Part shown: positions 63,301 to 64,000 of the stretch, in pieces | How positions within the stretch are numbered: position 1 is the stretch's first letter | Layout of the letters: the number at the start of each line of letters is the position of its first letter | Source: Neorhizobium vignae | GTDB taxonomy: Bacteria; Pseudomonadota; Alphaproteobacteria; Rhizobiales; Rhizobiaceae | Assembly: GCF_000732195.1 (NCBI RefSeq) | Contig: NZ_JNNU01000013.1 | Coordinates: 62,001-126,000, forward strand | Length of the DNA stretch: 64,000 bases | Reading direction: 5' to 3' | Notes under the pieces: model-generated | The model's database searches: none | What the model saw: only the letters and a program-made list of their open reading frames with translations | What the model was told of the DNA's origin: nothing | Made by a program: the position numbers and the translations under genes

Positions 63301-64000
63301 CTCGCGAGCCACCGTGGTGACCTGGTCGGCGAAGGTCGCGAGCGTATTGGTCATGTTGTTGATGGTTTCGGCAAGCGCCGCGACCTCACCCTTGGATGCG
63401 ACGGTGAGGTTCTGCTTGAGATCGCCGTTGGCGACGGCGGTCACCACCTTGACGATGCCGCGCACCTGTTCAGTCAGGTTGGCGGCCATGACGTTGACCG
63501 TGTCGGTCAAGTCTTTCCACGTCCCTGCCACGCCGGGCACCTGCGCCTGCCCACCGAGCTTGCCCTCGGTGCCGACTTCGCGCGCCACGCGCGTCACTTC
63601 GCCCGCAAAGGCATTGAGCTGATCCACCATCGTGTTGATCGTGTTCTTCAGTTCCAGGATTTCGCCCTTCACATCCACAGTGATCTTGCGCGACAGATCG
63701 CCTCGGGCGACGGCTGTCGTCACTTCGGCAATATTGCGGACCTGCGTGGTGAGATTGGCGGCAAGCAGGTTGACGTTGTCGGTCAGGTCTTTCCAGGTGC
63801 CGGCGACTCCCGGCACGACCGCCTGGCCGCCAAGACGGCCATCGGTGCCGACCTCACGTGCCACGCGCGTCACTTCGCCCGCAAACGATCGAAGCTGATC
63901 GACCATGGTGTTGAGGGTGTCTTTCAGCAACAGGATTTCACCACGAACATCGACGGTGATCTTGCGCGACAAGTCGCCATTGGCAATCGCGGTGGCGACC
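60307..64000 (-). CDS. Giant HAMP-repeat hybrid sensor kinase with GAF and three receivers (5' end outside window)
   Basis: At least 1230 residues are visible and the frame is open to the right edge, so the true start lies outside. Order: three full 92-residue HAMP repeats and part of a fourth (each with VAREVGTxG, VAGTWKDLT, AVAxGDL), a GAF domain (about residues 315-470), a Gln/Glu-rich coiled coil, HisKA with FLANMSHELRTPLNS, HATPase (GTGLGLAISRELANLLGG) and three receivers with LDIFLPDMLG, LDLTLPDMSGF and MDIMMPGMDGY. HAMP repeats in series are thought to relay or sense signals without a separate sensor. The TTG at 63972 is not the real start; it encodes the Leu of a GDL motif. Confidence 0.9.
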   Translation of the reverse strand, partial: VATAIANGDLSRKITVDVRGEILLLKDTLNTMVDQLRSFAGEVTRVAREVGTDGRLGGQAVVPGVAGTWKDLTDNVNLLAANLTTQVRNIAEVTTAVARGDLSRKITVDVKGEILELKNTINTMVDQLNAFAGEVTRVAREVGTEGKLGGQAQVPGVAGTWKDLTDTVNVMAANLTEQVRGIVKVVTAVANGDLKQNLTVASKGEVAALAETINNMTNTLATFADQVTTVAREVGVEGRLGGQANVPGTAGTWKDLTGNVNLLAANLTTQVRAIAEVATAVTKGDLTRSIQVEARGEVAELKDNINTMIGNLRLTTEQNTEQDWLKTNLARFTNMLQGQRDLTLVGKMLLSELAPLVGAHQGVIYQVDAEDRQPTLSLLSSYADGVGAAHPRRLEFGQGLVGQCAIDARRILVTNLPDNVVPISSGVFSTLPKSAIVLPVHFEGQVKAVIELASAGEFTELQLSFLDQLTTSIGIVLNSIEATMQTEGLLKQSQQLATELQTQQRELQQTNEQLEQKAQQLEERNVEVEAKNQEIEQARRALEEKATELALTSKYKSEFLANMSHELRTPLNSILILGQQLGENPDGNLSGKQVEFAKTIHGAGTDLLNLISDILDLSKIESGTVSVDAEEIFITNLLEMMSRPFRHEAENRDLSYMVEIGEDVPRSIITDSKRLQQILKNLLSNAFKFTAQGGVTLKVAPVTEGWSLDHPSLKHAPSVIAFEVTDTGIGIPPEKQRIIFEAFQQADASTSRKYGGTGLGLAISRELANLLGGEIQLRSAPGVGSTFVLYLPLTYVGASPASRSLPAQSNVVQLAEAAAARRADKSIEQVEDDRGDIKPGDAVLLIVEDDPHYARVLVDLAHDSGFKVLVAARGSEALNFAQEYKPAAISLDIFLPDMLGWTVLSQLKQSAATRHIPVQIISLDEDRQHGLTRGAFAFMSKPTTTDSLGKAFLRLKNYAEPRRKRLLLVEDSEAERLSVTALLSHDDIDIESVGSGAEALAALKQDPADCVVLDLTLPDMSGFEVLERIRDDSDIAEVPVVVFTGRELSPEEDAQLHTMARSVVVKGVESPERLLDETALFLHRVVADMPAAKQAMLEELHSSDEDLIGETVLLVDDDARNIFALSSVLERRGMRVLTATTGSEAIDVIHREPAVAIVLMDIMMPGMDGYETMQVIRSDPRFRRLPILALTAKAMKGDREKCLEAGASDYLAKPVNTEQLLSALRMWLHR
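63130..63957 (-). repeat. Three 276-bp tandem repeats coding for HAMP units
   Basis: Bases 63957-63682, 63681-63406 and 63405-63130 code for three consecutive 92-residue units that are highly alike in protein and clearly alike in DNA. The repeat continues past the right edge. Such arrays can expand or contract by recombination. Confidence 0.8.

Overview
The window is about 62% GC (estimated by eye) and gene-dense. It reads like an accessory replicon (chromid or megaplasmid) or the outer chromosome of an alphaproteobacterium of the order Hyphomicrobiales (Rhizobiales), probably Rhizobiaceae (Rhizobium/Agrobacterium/Ensifer relatives). Grounds: a pcaIJF operon divergent from an IclR-type pcaR, as in Ensifer; ScpB paired with a DUF1403 protein; rhizobial-type intergenic palindromes; tripartite tricarboxylate and UgpC-type ABC transporters; and alphaproteobacterial hybrid kinases. 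No rRNA, tRNA, IS element or CRISPR array was seen.

Layout. 0-14.2 kb: a catabolic island for an unidentified aromatic or heterocyclic acid. It has an FAD monooxygenase, a tctBA transporter followed by three tandem tctC binding-protein genes, then on the minus strand a Rieske protein, a 111-aa protein, an amidohydrolase, a ThDP enzyme, a 2-hydroxyacid dehydrogenase and a class II aldolase, with IclR and MarR regulators. 14.4-19.3 kb: a CHASE4-like histidine kinase with a CheY-like regulator, a RES/Xre toxin-antitoxin pair and a DUF1403-scpB pair. 19.6-23.1 kb: S10 carboxypeptidase, L,D-transpeptidase, RecX and truncated haemoglobin. 23.4-29.6 kb: the lower beta-ketoadipate pathway (pcaIJF, pcaR) and pobA/pobR, with a small WGR protein between. 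29.8-33.9 kb: a sulfonate-type ABC transporter with a flavin monooxygenase; its ATPase gene is frameshifted. 34.0-39.0 kb: a GGDEF-EAL protein and an overlapping pair, KaiC-like ATPase then hybrid histidine kinase. 39.2-47.6 kb: a five-gene siderophore uptake and release operon divergent from a TonB receptor, with an AraC regulator. 47.9-58.6 kb: an SDR, an IclR regulator and an eight-gene operon (GH88/105-type hydrolase, sugar ABC transporter, three Gfo/Idh/MocA oxidoreductases) that looks like uptake and breakdown of an unsaturated pectin-type or related oligosaccharide. 58.6-64 kb: two hybrid kinases; the second has tandem HAMP repeats and runs off the right edge.

How the parts fit: each catabolic or uptake block carries its own regulator and usually a visible inverted or direct repeat in its promoter region. 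The host looks like a soil or plant-associated scavenger of aromatics, sulfonates, iron and plant cell-wall sugars. The least explained parts are the DUF1403/ScpB pair with its repeat-rich promoter, the KaiC-like/kinase pair without kaiA or kaiB, the triple tctC array, and the broken sulfonate ATPase. All functions are inferred from sequence reading only; no database search was run.
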